Below, in pieces: positions 48,588-55,651 of a stretch of DNA of 64,000 bases (positions within the stretch are counted from its first letter, which is position 1; each line of letters begins with the position of its first letter). This DNA is from JAPHSX01 sp050298555 (GTDB lineage Bacteria; Pseudomonadota; Gammaproteobacteria; Thiohalomonadales; Thiohalomonadaceae). The translations under genes and the position numbers were made by a program. The notes beneath the pieces were generated by a model, which searched no databases, was not told the DNA's origin, and saw only the letters and a program-made list of their open reading frames with translations. Location: positions 1-64,000 of the forward strand of contig JBNKUL010000033.1 in the NCBI GenBank assembly GCA_050298555.1, written 5' to 3'.

Positions 48588-49697
48588 ATGTCAGGAAACA
48601 CTTACGGAAAACTTTTCACCGTCACCACCTTCGGTGAGTCCCACGGCCCGGCCCTCGGCGCCATCGTCGACGGTTGCCCTCCCGGTATCGAGCTGAGTGA
48701 GGCGGATCTGCAGGCGGACCTGGATCGCCGCAAGCCCGGTACCTCGCGTCACACCACCCAGCGTCGCGAACCGGATCAGGTGCGTATCCTCTCCGGCGTG
48801 TTCGAGGGCAAGACCACCGGTACCCCGATCGGTCTTTTGATCGAGAATACCGATCAGCGCTCGAAAGACTACTCCAACATTGCCGAGACCTTCCGTCCCG
48901 GCCATGCCGACTACACCTACCAGCAGAAATACGGCACCCGCGATTACCGTGGCGGTGGGCGTTCCTCGGCGCGCGAGACGGCGATGCGCGTTGCCGCCGG
49001 CGGTATCGCCAAGAAGTTCCTGGCATCGAAGGGGATCACCATACGTGGTTACCTCTCCCAGCTCGGGCCTATTAAGATTGATGGCAAGAGCGAAAACTTC
49101 GATTGGGATGAGGTCAATAATAATGCCTTCTTCTGCCCCGATGCGGGCAAGGTGGCGGAGATGGAGGCCTACATGGACGCCCTGCGCAAGGAGGGCAACT
49201 CCATCGGTGCCAAGGTGAACGTGGTGGCTGAAGGGGTTCCCCCCGGCCTGGGCGAGCCGATCTTTGACCGCCTCGATGCCGACCTGGCCCACTCCCTGAT
49301 GAGCATCAATGCGGTAAAGGGGGTGGAGATTGGTGCCGGTTTCGACTGCATCGAACAGAAGGGTACCGAGCACCGCGACGAGATCACCCCTGAAGGGTTC
49401 CTCTCCAACCACGCCGGCGGCATCCTCGGTGGCATCAGCTCCGGCCAGGCGATCACCGCTGCTATCGCAATGAAACCCACCTCGTCGCTGCACCTGCCGG
49501 GGAGAAGCGTGAACCTGGCGGGCGAGCCCATCGAGGTGGAGACCAAGGGGCGCCACGACCCCTGCGTCGGCATTCGTGCCACCCCCATCGCCGAGGCGAT
49601 GATGGCCCTCACCCTGATGGACCACTACCTGCGTCATCGTGCGCAGAACATGGATGTCGTCAGCGCCACCCCGGTAATCCCAGCCGGTCAGCAGTAA
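48588..49697 (+). CDS. aroC: Chorismate synthase
   Basis: AroC makes chorismate, the last common step of aromatic amino acid synthesis. The 369 residues (E. coli 361) carry the signatures GESHGPALGAIVDGCPPG, RPGHADYTYQQKYG, and GGRSSARETAMRVAAG, and the late RHDPCVGIRATPIAEAM. It lies between hemN and the MFS gene. Four-gene collinearity from prmB to aroC to the MFS gene suggests a housekeeping cluster. Confidence 0.98.
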   Translation: MSGNTYGKLFTVTTFGESHGPALGAIVDGCPPGIELSEADLQADLDRRKPGTSRHTTQRREPDQVRILSGVFEGKTTGTPIGLLIENTDQRSKDYSNIAETFRPGHADYTYQQKYGTRDYRGGGRSSARETAMRVAAGGIAKKFLASKGITIRGYLSQLGPIKIDGKSENFDWDEVNNNAFFCPDAGKVAEMEAYMDALRKEGNSIGAKVNVVAEGVPPGLGEPIFDRLDADLAHSLMSINAVKGVEIGAGFDCIEQKGTEHRDEITPEGFLSNHAGGILGGISSGQAITAAIAMKPTSSLHLPGRSVNLAGEPIEVETKGRHDPCVGIRATPIAEAMMALTLMDHYLRHRAQNMDVVSATPVIPAGQQ

Positions 49698-49707
49698 GGG
49701 CATCGGC

Positions 49708-50832
49708 GTGCCCTACTGGCGCCTCTCCGGCTTCTACCTCTTCTACTTCGCCAGCCTGGGGATCCTGGTCCCCTACTGGAGTCTCTACCTCAAGCACCTC
49801 GGCTTCACCCCGCTGCAGATCGGTGAGCTGATGGCGATCCTGATGGCGACCAAGATCGTCTCGCCCAACATCTGGGGCTGGATCGCTGACCACACCGGAC
49901 ACCGCATGCGCATCGTGCGCATCGGCTCCCTGCTGGCGCTGATTAGCTTCCTCGGCATCTTCTACGCCAAGGGCTACTGGGGGCTGGCTCTGGTAATGCT
50001 GCTGTTCAGTTTTTTCTGGAACGCCACACTGCCGCAGTTCGAGGCCAACACCCTTAGCTTTCTCGGCAGGGAACACCACAAATACAGCGTGATCCGCCTG
50101 TGGGGATCGATCGGTTTCATCGCCGCGGTGGCACTCCTCGGTCTGGCGCTGGAGGGCAACAGCCCGGCGATGTTGCCCCCCATCCTGCTGGGGCTCTTCA
50201 TCACCATCTGGGGCGTCAGCCTCAGCGTGCCCGAGGTGGTGGTGGCGCCGCACCACGAAAAGCAGGGGGCGATCACCGAGGTGCTCAAGCGCCCGGAGGT
50301 GTTGGCTCTGCTTGCCGTCTGCTTCCTGATGCAGGCGAGCCACGGCCCTTACTACACCTTCTACACCATCTACATGGAGGGCTACGGCTATAGTCGTACC
50401 CTTATAGGCCAGCTCTGGGCACTGGGCGTAATCGCCGAGGTGGGCATCTTCCTCATCATGCACCGCATGGTGGATCGTATCGGGCTAAAAAGATTACTCA
50501 TGGCCGCCTTCGCCCTTACCGCCCTGCGTTGGGGGTTGATCGGCGCTTCGCCAGAAAACTTTCCCGTGGTGCTGTTCGCACAGCTGTTCCACGCCGCCAG
50601 CTTCGGCATCTTCCACGCCGTCGCCATCGCCTACTTCCATCACTTCTTCACCGGCCGCCATCACGGACGCGGGCAGGCGCTCTACAGCTCCGTCAGCTTC
50701 GGTGCCGGGGGGGCGTTGGGAGCCTACTATAGTGGCTGGACCTGGGATGCCCTGGGGGGCGGGGTGAGTTTCTATATTGCCGGGGGGATGTGTTTGGTTG
50801 CGCTGGGGGTTGTTTGGCGCTATCTCAAATAG
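49708..50832 (+). CDS. MFS transporter of the HcaT/phenylpropionate type
   Basis: The 374-residue protein has about twelve hydrophobic segments and the MFS loop motif region ADHTGHRMRIVRIGS after the second helix. The start MPYWRLSGFYLFYFASLGILVPYWSLYL and FLMQASHGPYYTFYTIYMEGYGYS resemble the HcaT-like (PPP) subgroup. The substrate is unknown. The start is GTG at 49708, 10 bases after aroC, and AAGGG lies nearby. No regulator or pathway genes point to a substrate. Confidence 0.85.
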   Translation: MPYWRLSGFYLFYFASLGILVPYWSLYLKHLGFTPLQIGELMAILMATKIVSPNIWGWIADHTGHRMRIVRIGSLLALISFLGIFYAKGYWGLALVMLLFSFFWNATLPQFEANTLSFLGREHHKYSVIRLWGSIGFIAAVALLGLALEGNSPAMLPPILLGLFITIWGVSLSVPEVVVAPHHEKQGAITEVLKRPEVLALLAVCFLMQASHGPYYTFYTIYMEGYGYSRTLIGQLWALGVIAEVGIFLIMHRMVDRIGLKRLLMAAFALTALRWGLIGASPENFPVVLFAQLFHAASFGIFHAVAIAYFHHFFTGRHHGRGQALYSSVSFGAGGALGAYYSGWTWDALGGGVSFYIAGGMCLVALGVVWRYLK

Positions 50833-50883
50833 CCTACGCCTGGAGATAAGGTACGTCTCCGCTCTTGTTCGATGAGCGACTCA

Positions 50884-51531
50884 TCACCCCGCAGCCATCC
50901 CACTCAACCCGCTCACATCCTCCACCTTCACCACCCCACGCCCGGTACTTACGCACCCCTCGGCAACTAACCCCCGCATTAGCCGTGCAATTACTTCGCG
51001 CGAGGTACCGAGGTGCGAGGCGATCTCCTGTTGGGTCATCGGTAACGTGCCGTCGCTGGTGGCATTGGCGAGGATGAAGTTGGCCAGGCGCTGGTCGAGG
51101 TTGCAGCTGTGGAGCTGTTCCAGCTCGTCCATCAGGCGGAACACCAGGGTGGAGAGGCCTTTGACCGTGATCTCCTGCACCGGCTTTTCGCTTTCGAACA
51201 GATGGCGGTAGGTGTTACCGGGGATCACGGCGAGGTGGGTGTCGGCGTCGCACTCCACCCAGGCGGGGTAGAGCAGGTCGTTAAATAGGCAGTTGAGGGC
51301 CAGCACGCAGGTTTCGCCGGGATTGATGAAGTAGAGGGTCGCTTCGGTGCCTTGCGGGGTGAAGGTGAAGACTCGTAACCGTCCCTGGGTGACGAAGTAG
51401 GCGCCGGAGACCTGCTGGCCTTTGTGGATGAGCTGTTTAGAGTGTGGGAAGTGGTGTTGTTGCAGCCCCTGAGCCAATGTGCGCTCGCCCGTTGTGGAGA
51501 GTTTGAGAAACGGTTCCAGTGTTCGACTCAT
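50884..51531 (-). CDS. Crp/Fnr family regulator
   Basis: The 215 residues have a cyclic nucleotide-binding-type beta roll (about 20-130) and a C-terminal winged helix-turn-helix (MTQQEIASHLGTSREVIARLMRGL). The N-terminus lacks the cysteine cluster of FNR, so it is not an iron-sulfur sensor of that type. The recognition helix residues REVIAR keep the R-E-x-x-x-R spacing of CRP (RETVGR), suggesting TGTRA-type half sites. ATG 51531 is preferred over an upstream TTG for ribosome binding. It is the last gene of the DUF2892-peroxidase unit. Confidence 0.92.
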   Translation of the reverse strand: MSRTLEPFLKLSTTGERTLAQGLQQHHFPHSKQLIHKGQQVSGAYFVTQGRLRVFTFTPQGTEATLYFINPGETCVLALNCLFNDLLYPAWVECDADTHLAVIPGNTYRHLFESEKPVQEITVKGLSTLVFRLMDELEQLHSCNLDQRLANFILANATSDGTLPMTQQEIASHLGTSREVIARLMRGLVAEGCVSTGRGVVKVEDVSGLSGMAAG

Positions 51532-51558
51532 GCGGGGCAACTCCTTGTTGATTGTTCG

Positions 51559-52968
51559 TCAATTGGCAGCATACCGCATGGTCACCTTCCGCTGCATCTT
51601 TGCCTCGGCGATGCGCGCTACGATGGTATCGCTGCTCAGTGCATGGAGAAAGACGACGATGTCTTTTATCGCTTGCTCACCAAGTGGCTTGCCTTCAATT
51701 CGGTGCATCTGCTTGTTACGGTTCGACCAGACCAGCATGGGGGCGGTGCGTCCCAGTTGTACCGCTGCCATGATGCGTACCGCCTCCTCAAGCTCATCGA
51801 CTGCGCCGTTATGGAAGTAGGGGGCGGTGAGGGCGACGTTGCGCAGGGAGGGGACGCGCCAGATGCCGCGGTCGGTAGTGTCACCTGCGGCGCCCTTGTC
51901 TTTTGTTAGTGCATATTGCGCTTCGTAAGGGGTGGAGATGGCGGGGAAGGCGCGTAGCGGCGAGTTGCCCCCATCGTCGCTGCTGATTCGGCTGGCCGCG
52001 CTGAAGTTGGGGCCGGAGTGGCAGTTAACGCAACCGACCGATTCAAACAGCTCCATACCGCGCCGTTGCGCTGGAGTTAAGGCTCGCAGCTCGCCGCGCA
52101 CGAAGTGGTCATAGGGGGTGTCGTCGGTGATTAGGGTGCGTTCAAAGGCGGCAATGGCCTCGGCGATCCGTTTGACGGTAATTTGCGCGCCCTCTCCAAA
52201 GGCACGGGAAAAGTCGTCTTTATATCTCTCTTGTGCCACGACTCGGTCTACAACGGCCTCGGCCGAGGGCATGCCCATTTCAATGGGGTTTAACAGTGGC
52301 CCCAGGGCCTGCTCTTCAAGACTTGCCGCACGCCCATCCCAGAACAGCCGTGACTGGTAGGCGGTATTCCATACGGTAGGAGTGTTCCGCCGACCAATAT
52401 GGCCGTTGATGCCGACGGCGGTCTTGCGTCCATCGTTTCCGGCACCGTTATAGATGTCGTGGCAGGAGGCGCAGGAGAGTGAACCATCGGCCGAGAGTTT
52501 CGTATCAAAAAATAGCCGCTCACCCAGTGCCACCTTCGCTTCGTCTTCGGTGGAGAGTCTGGCGGGCATGGGCAGTGTCTGCCAGGTGTATGGTGTTTGT
52601 GTGTGTCGTGCTGGATAGCCTGACTGCGTTACGGTGGTGTCGGTGATTGGATCCCAAATATAGCGTGCCTTCGTGTCGCTCACGGGAGTAATGACCTTAC
52701 GGGTTTTTTGAGATGCGGCCATCTGTGGGCTCTTCTGCGCCTCGGCAGTGAAGCGAGGGTAGTGGCTCAGTACCACAATGAGCAGGATCTTGAAGCTGAA
52801 TGCCAGGATCCCCGATCCCAATGCCGCGGCCAACAACCAGCTGCGGTGCTGACCAAGACCGGCAGCCGGACCAAGCTCCTTGTGTACCATGAACAGCAGC
52901 ACGATGATGCTGATAAAGATAGCGACAATACCGAAACCGATGATGTCCAGTGCCTGCAGTGTATTCAT
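51559..52968 (-). CDS. Membrane-anchored di-haem cytochrome c peroxidase
   Basis: The 469-residue protein belongs to the bacterial di-haem peroxidase (CcpA/MauG) family, which reduces hydrogen peroxide in the periplasm. Two haem sites CASCH and CVNCH are about 160 residues apart; GERLFFDTKLSADGSLSC is the usual N-domain start. In place of a plain signal peptide, the N-terminus has two hydrophobic helices (about 5-28 and 45-68), so the enzyme is tied to the inner membrane. It lies 27 bases upstream of the Crp/Fnr gene. Confidence 0.93.
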   Translation of the reverse strand: MNTLQALDIIGFGIVAIFISIIVLLFMVHKELGPAAGLGQHRSWLLAAALGSGILAFSFKILLIVVLSHYPRFTAEAQKSPQMAASQKTRKVITPVSDTKARYIWDPITDTTVTQSGYPARHTQTPYTWQTLPMPARLSTEDEAKVALGERLFFDTKLSADGSLSCASCHDIYNGAGNDGRKTAVGINGHIGRRNTPTVWNTAYQSRLFWDGRAASLEEQALGPLLNPIEMGMPSAEAVVDRVVAQERYKDDFSRAFGEGAQITVKRIAEAIAAFERTLITDDTPYDHFVRGELRALTPAQRRGMELFESVGCVNCHSGPNFSAASRISSDDGGNSPLRAFPAISTPYEAQYALTKDKGAAGDTTDRGIWRVPSLRNVALTAPYFHNGAVDELEEAVRIMAAVQLGRTAPMLVWSNRNKQMHRIEGKPLGEQAIKDIVVFLHALSSDTIVARIAEAKMQRKVTMRYAAN

Positions 52969-53022
52969 GTTTGGCCTCCCAACCTTTACACCTGGTTAGT
53001 GAGCGGCTGACACGGGCATGTG

Positions 53023-53253
53023 CTAGCCGTTCGTCGCCTTGACGCCACTTATCGGCCCTCCAAGCAGCGGCCCGATGACACAGATGTTGAGCAGTCCGGT
53101 AAGCATCGGCACTGCGCCGATTACCGCGATGGTAACGCCGGTGTTGCCATCGGCATGAGCGCCGAGCAGGCCCCATGCAACAAGACCGCCACCTGCAACG
53201 ATGCGAATGCCGCGTCCGGCGGCGGATGCCATGAAGGTAAGAAGTGGGTTCAT
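53023..53253 (-). CDS. DUF2892 inner membrane protein
   Basis: The 76-residue protein has two hydrophobic hairpin helices (about 17-35 and 43-66) and matches the DUF2892 (YgaP-like membrane) family: GRGIRIVAGGGLVAWGLL and VTIAVIGAVPMLTGLLNICVIGPLLG. GGAGG is eight bases before the ATG at 53253; the frame is open a little upstream but that extension is unlikely. It is first in the unit DUF2892-peroxidase-Crp/Fnr. DUF2892 proteins often accompany rhodanese or sulfide-oxidising genes. Confidence 0.85.
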   Translation of the reverse strand: MNPLLTFMASAAGRGIRIVAGGGLVAWGLLGAHADGNTGVTIAVIGAVPMLTGLLNICVIGPLLGGPISGVKATNG

Positions 53254-53320
53254 AGTTAAATTCCTCCGGTTTGCAATAAATGGATGCAGGTGCAGGGTAA
53301 GCAAAGGGAGGGGGGCGGTA

Positions 53321-53336
53321 TGTAACATTGGTTACA
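53321..53336. promoter_or_regulatory. CRP-geometry operator upstream of the peroxidase unit
   Basis: TGTAACATTGGTTACA is an inverted repeat of the form TGTAA-N6-TTACA, with the same spacing as CRP sites (TGTGA-N6-TCACA). Its centre is about 41.5 bases upstream of a plausible start (near 53287) with -10 TACCCT, the class II activator position. The linked Crp/Fnr protein is the natural candidate to bind it. Confidence 0.7.
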
Positions 53337-53353
53337 CAAGTGCAGGCGACATC

Positions 53354-53893
53354 CTAACCGTACAGATCATTCGGGTCGCGGCTGTAACCGGGGCGTCCCC
53401 CCTGGCTCTGTTTCATCTGCTCGATCACCCCGGCGGTGGTTAGCAGGGTATCCAGAGTTTCCCCGTTATCGGCTGCACCGCCCACCGGAAGCTCCTTTAA
53501 CAATTTTTGACGATTGACCACGGCAAAGTAGTCGTCGGGCCTGAGTAGTAGCCGTGCCCGCTCGAAGGCCTCGTCCAGGTAGAGCGTGGCGCCCTCCTGG
53601 CGTCGGCTCATCAGCAGTTGGCCGTAGATCAGCGGTTTCAAAATCTCGACATGGATCGACTTTTCCTGCTTGGAGCGCAGGTGGTGATAGTGGCCTGCCA
53701 CCGGTTCGCCCAGCCAGTGCAGGGCGATCAGTTTTAGCAGCGGCGAGAGGTGGCTTCTGCCATGGCGCTTGAGCAGTGCCTGCTGCCGCGATTCACACTG
53801 CCTTATCAGTGCCTCGGCCTGCTCCCTGTTCAGCGGCTCGGCGTACCAGCGGGCGAGGATCCCCATGCCTGCTGTTTTCGGTGCGATTAACAT
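53354..53893 (-). CDS. Conserved-looking protein of unknown function
   Basis: I do not recognise this 179-residue soluble protein. It is Leu- and Arg-rich and probably helical, with motifs LSPLLKLIALHWLGEPVAG, SIHVEILKPLIYGQLLMSRR and an RPDDYFAVVNRQKLLKELP stretch. No signal peptide or membrane segment is seen. Its ATG overlaps the last seven bases of the LysR gene, with GGAGG just before, so it is cotranslated with that regulator. The ATG at residue 10 is a second possible start. Confidence 0.65.
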   Translation of the reverse strand: MLIAPKTAGMGILARWYAEPLNREQAEALIRQCESRQQALLKRHGRSHLSPLLKLIALHWLGEPVAGHYHHLRSKQEKSIHVEILKPLIYGQLLMSRRQEGATLYLDEAFERARLLLRPDDYFAVVNRQKLLKELPVGGAADNGETLDTLLTTAGVIEQMKQSQGGRPGYSRDPNDLYG

Positions 53894-54756
53894 GCCGCCT
53901 CCCTCAGCAACGCCAGCAGCGCCTCGGCGGCGTTGCTGAGGCTGCGTTGTTTGTGAGTGACCACGCCGAGTCTGCGGCTGAGCGTCAGCCCCTCGACCTC
54001 GACGACGCTGACATCCTCATCCACCATGCTGCGCGGCAGGATGCTCCAGCCCAGCCCCACCGAGACCATCATCTTAATGGTCTCAAGGTAGTTGGTGGCG
54101 AGGCGCACGTCCGCTGTAAGCTCCAGCCGCTCCAGTGCATTGTCGATGAGCTGGCGGGTGTAGGTGTTTTTGGCGGGGAAGATGGCCGGTTGATCGATGA
54201 GCTCTTCTATTTTTGCTCGTCCCCCCGCCAGCGGGTTGTCGTTGGCGACGATCACCGCCAACGGGTCCTCCCACACCACCAGCTGCTCCAACGCCCCTTC
54301 GATCTCGGCGGGCAGGGTGATGATCCCCAGAGCGAGGTTGCCGTGGGCCACCTCGCGACACGCCTCTTCCGAGTCGTAGAAGTGGATGTCCAGCTCCACC
54401 CGTGGGTGGGCCTGGTTGTAGGCGCGCAGGATCGGGGGCAGACGGTGCAGGCCGATGTGGTGGCTGGTGCCGAAGCTCAGCTCGCCCGCCACCTCGCCGG
54501 AGAGGTTGTTGATCGCCTGGCGGCTCTCCTGCACCTCATCGAGGATGCGCCTGGCCCTGGGCAACAGGGTCTGGCCCGCCTCGGTAAGGGAGACGGCACG
54601 GCCGATACGGTCGAACAGCGCCGCACCCAGCTCCTCCTCCAGGGCGGCAACGCGTTTGCTGACCGCCGGCTGGGTGAGGAAGAGGCGTTCTGAGGCCTCC
54701 GTGAATGAGCCACTCTCGGCAACGGCGATAAAGGCTTTGAGACTATTGAATTCCAT
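53887..54756 (-). CDS. LysR-type regulator next to the leu genes
   Basis: The 289 residues have an N-terminal winged helix-turn-helix (SLKAFIAVAESGSFTEASERLFLTQPAVSKRVAALEEELG) and a C-terminal effector-binding domain. It is divergent from the tam-like/leuCDB operon, and a dyad with the T-N11-A pattern lies in the gap, spanning its own start codon. It likely controls leucine synthesis; a pathway intermediate such as 2-isopropylmalate could be the ligand (inference). Pseudomonas has a LysR gene at the same place, as I recall. Confidence 0.92.
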   Translation of the reverse strand: MEFNSLKAFIAVAESGSFTEASERLFLTQPAVSKRVAALEEELGAALFDRIGRAVSLTEAGQTLLPRARRILDEVQESRQAINNLSGEVAGELSFGTSHHIGLHRLPPILRAYNQAHPRVELDIHFYDSEEACREVAHGNLALGIITLPAEIEGALEQLVVWEDPLAVIVANDNPLAGGRAKIEELIDQPAIFPAKNTYTRQLIDNALERLELTADVRLATNYLETIKMMVSVGLGWSILPRSMVDEDVSVVEVEGLTLSRRLGVVTHKQRSLSNAAEALLALLREAAC

Positions 54757-54764
54757 ATTGGAAT
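54750..54764. promoter_or_regulatory. LysR-type binding site
   Basis: ATTCCATATTGGAAT is a perfect dyad (ATTCCA, TAT, TGGAAT) containing T-N11-A. It overlaps the LysR start codon. Its centre at 54757 is at -65 relative to the predicted tam/leuCDB start, the standard LysR recognition site position. Another TGGAAT half site is at 54795-54800, inside the promoter spacer. Confidence 0.7.
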
Positions 54765-54786
54765 AGAATATATGAAAAAGATGAAT

Positions 54787-54815
54787 TTGTGTAATGGAAT
54801 GGCTCCCTCTATCAT
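54787..54815 (+). promoter_or_regulatory. Predicted promoter of the tam-like/leuCDB operon
   Basis: TTGTGT (54787-54792) and TATCAT (54810-54815) are 17 bases apart, with a predicted start near 54822. The weak -35 suits an activator-dependent promoter. The leader would be only about 19 bases, with no room for a leucine attenuator. Confidence 0.65.
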
Positions 54816-54840
54816 CCCCACTCAGTAAAGGGAGATATTT

Positions 54841-55644
54841 ATGGACAGGGCAGCGTTACAGTGGGACGCCTCAGATTATGCGCAGAATGCCACGGCTCAA
54901 TACGCCTGGGCACAGACGCTGATTGAGGGGCTGGCATTGAGGGGGAGCGAAGCGATCCTCGATATCGGTTGTGGCGATGGCAGGATTACCGCCGAGATCG
55001 CCGCTTCTCACCACGGTCATGTCCTGGGCGTGGATAGCTCACCGCAGATGGTGGCGCTGGCGGCCCAGCGCTATGCGGCGCAGGGTAACTTGAGCTTCAG
55101 GCAGATGGATGCGGCCAGGCTGGAGTTTAAGGCGCAGTTCGACCTCGTCTTTTCCAATGCCGCGCTGCATTGGGTGAAGGACCACCAGGCGGTGCTGGCC
55201 GGGATTGCACAGGCGCTGCGTCCGGGTGGACGGGCCGTCCTCTCCATGGGCGGCAAGGGCAACGTGGCGGGATTGCTGCCGCTGATTGATGCTTTAATCC
55301 GCTCAGAGAAGTGGGGCCGTTATTTTGACGGCTTTGTCTTCCCCTACGCCTTTTACGGCGTCGAGGAGTATCGGCAGTGGTTGGCGGGAAGCGGGCTGCG
55401 CGCGACCCGGTTGGAGCTGGTGCCCAAAGACATGGTGCACCAGAGTGTTGACGGCCTGAAGGGTTGGCTGCGCACTACCTGGTTTCCCTATACCCAGCGG
55501 CTGCCGGATGAGCTGCGCGACGTATTTATTGATGAACTGGTTGAACGGTATCTCGAACTCTATCCTGTAGACGATAGTGGCAGGACGCATGTTGAGATGA
55601 TCCGCCTCGAGCTCGAGGCGACGAAAGTAGCAGAAGAAGGATAG
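54841..55644 (+). CDS. Trans-aconitate-methyltransferase-like enzyme
   Basis: The 267-residue class I SAM methyltransferase has motif I ILDIGCGDGRITAEIA (about residue 40), an acidic end of strand 2 in LGVDSS and the FSNAALHWVKDHQAVL stretch of the Tam/BioC-like group. Its substrate is likely a small carboxylate. It starts the leuCDB operon, seven bases before leuC. Yeast Tmt1 methylates both trans-aconitate and 3-isopropylmalate, so a leucine-pathway substrate is plausible (inference). GGGAG is six bases before the ATG. Confidence 0.8.
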   Translation: MDRAALQWDASDYAQNATAQYAWAQTLIEGLALRGSEAILDIGCGDGRITAEIAASHHGHVLGVDSSPQMVALAAQRYAAQGNLSFRQMDAARLEFKAQFDLVFSNAALHWVKDHQAVLAGIAQALRPGGRAVLSMGGKGNVAGLLPLIDALIRSEKWGRYFDGFVFPYAFYGVEEYRQWLAGSGLRATRLELVPKDMVHQSVDGLKGWLRTTWFPYTQRLPDELRDVFIDELVERYLELYPVDDSGRTHVEMIRLELEATKVAEEG

Positions 55645-55651
55645 TGAAGTA

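Noticed and set aside
54757..54840. Possible leucine leader peptide or attenuator before the leu operon.
   Set aside because: The predicted leader is only about 19 bases long and has no Leu-rich short frame or terminator hairpin.
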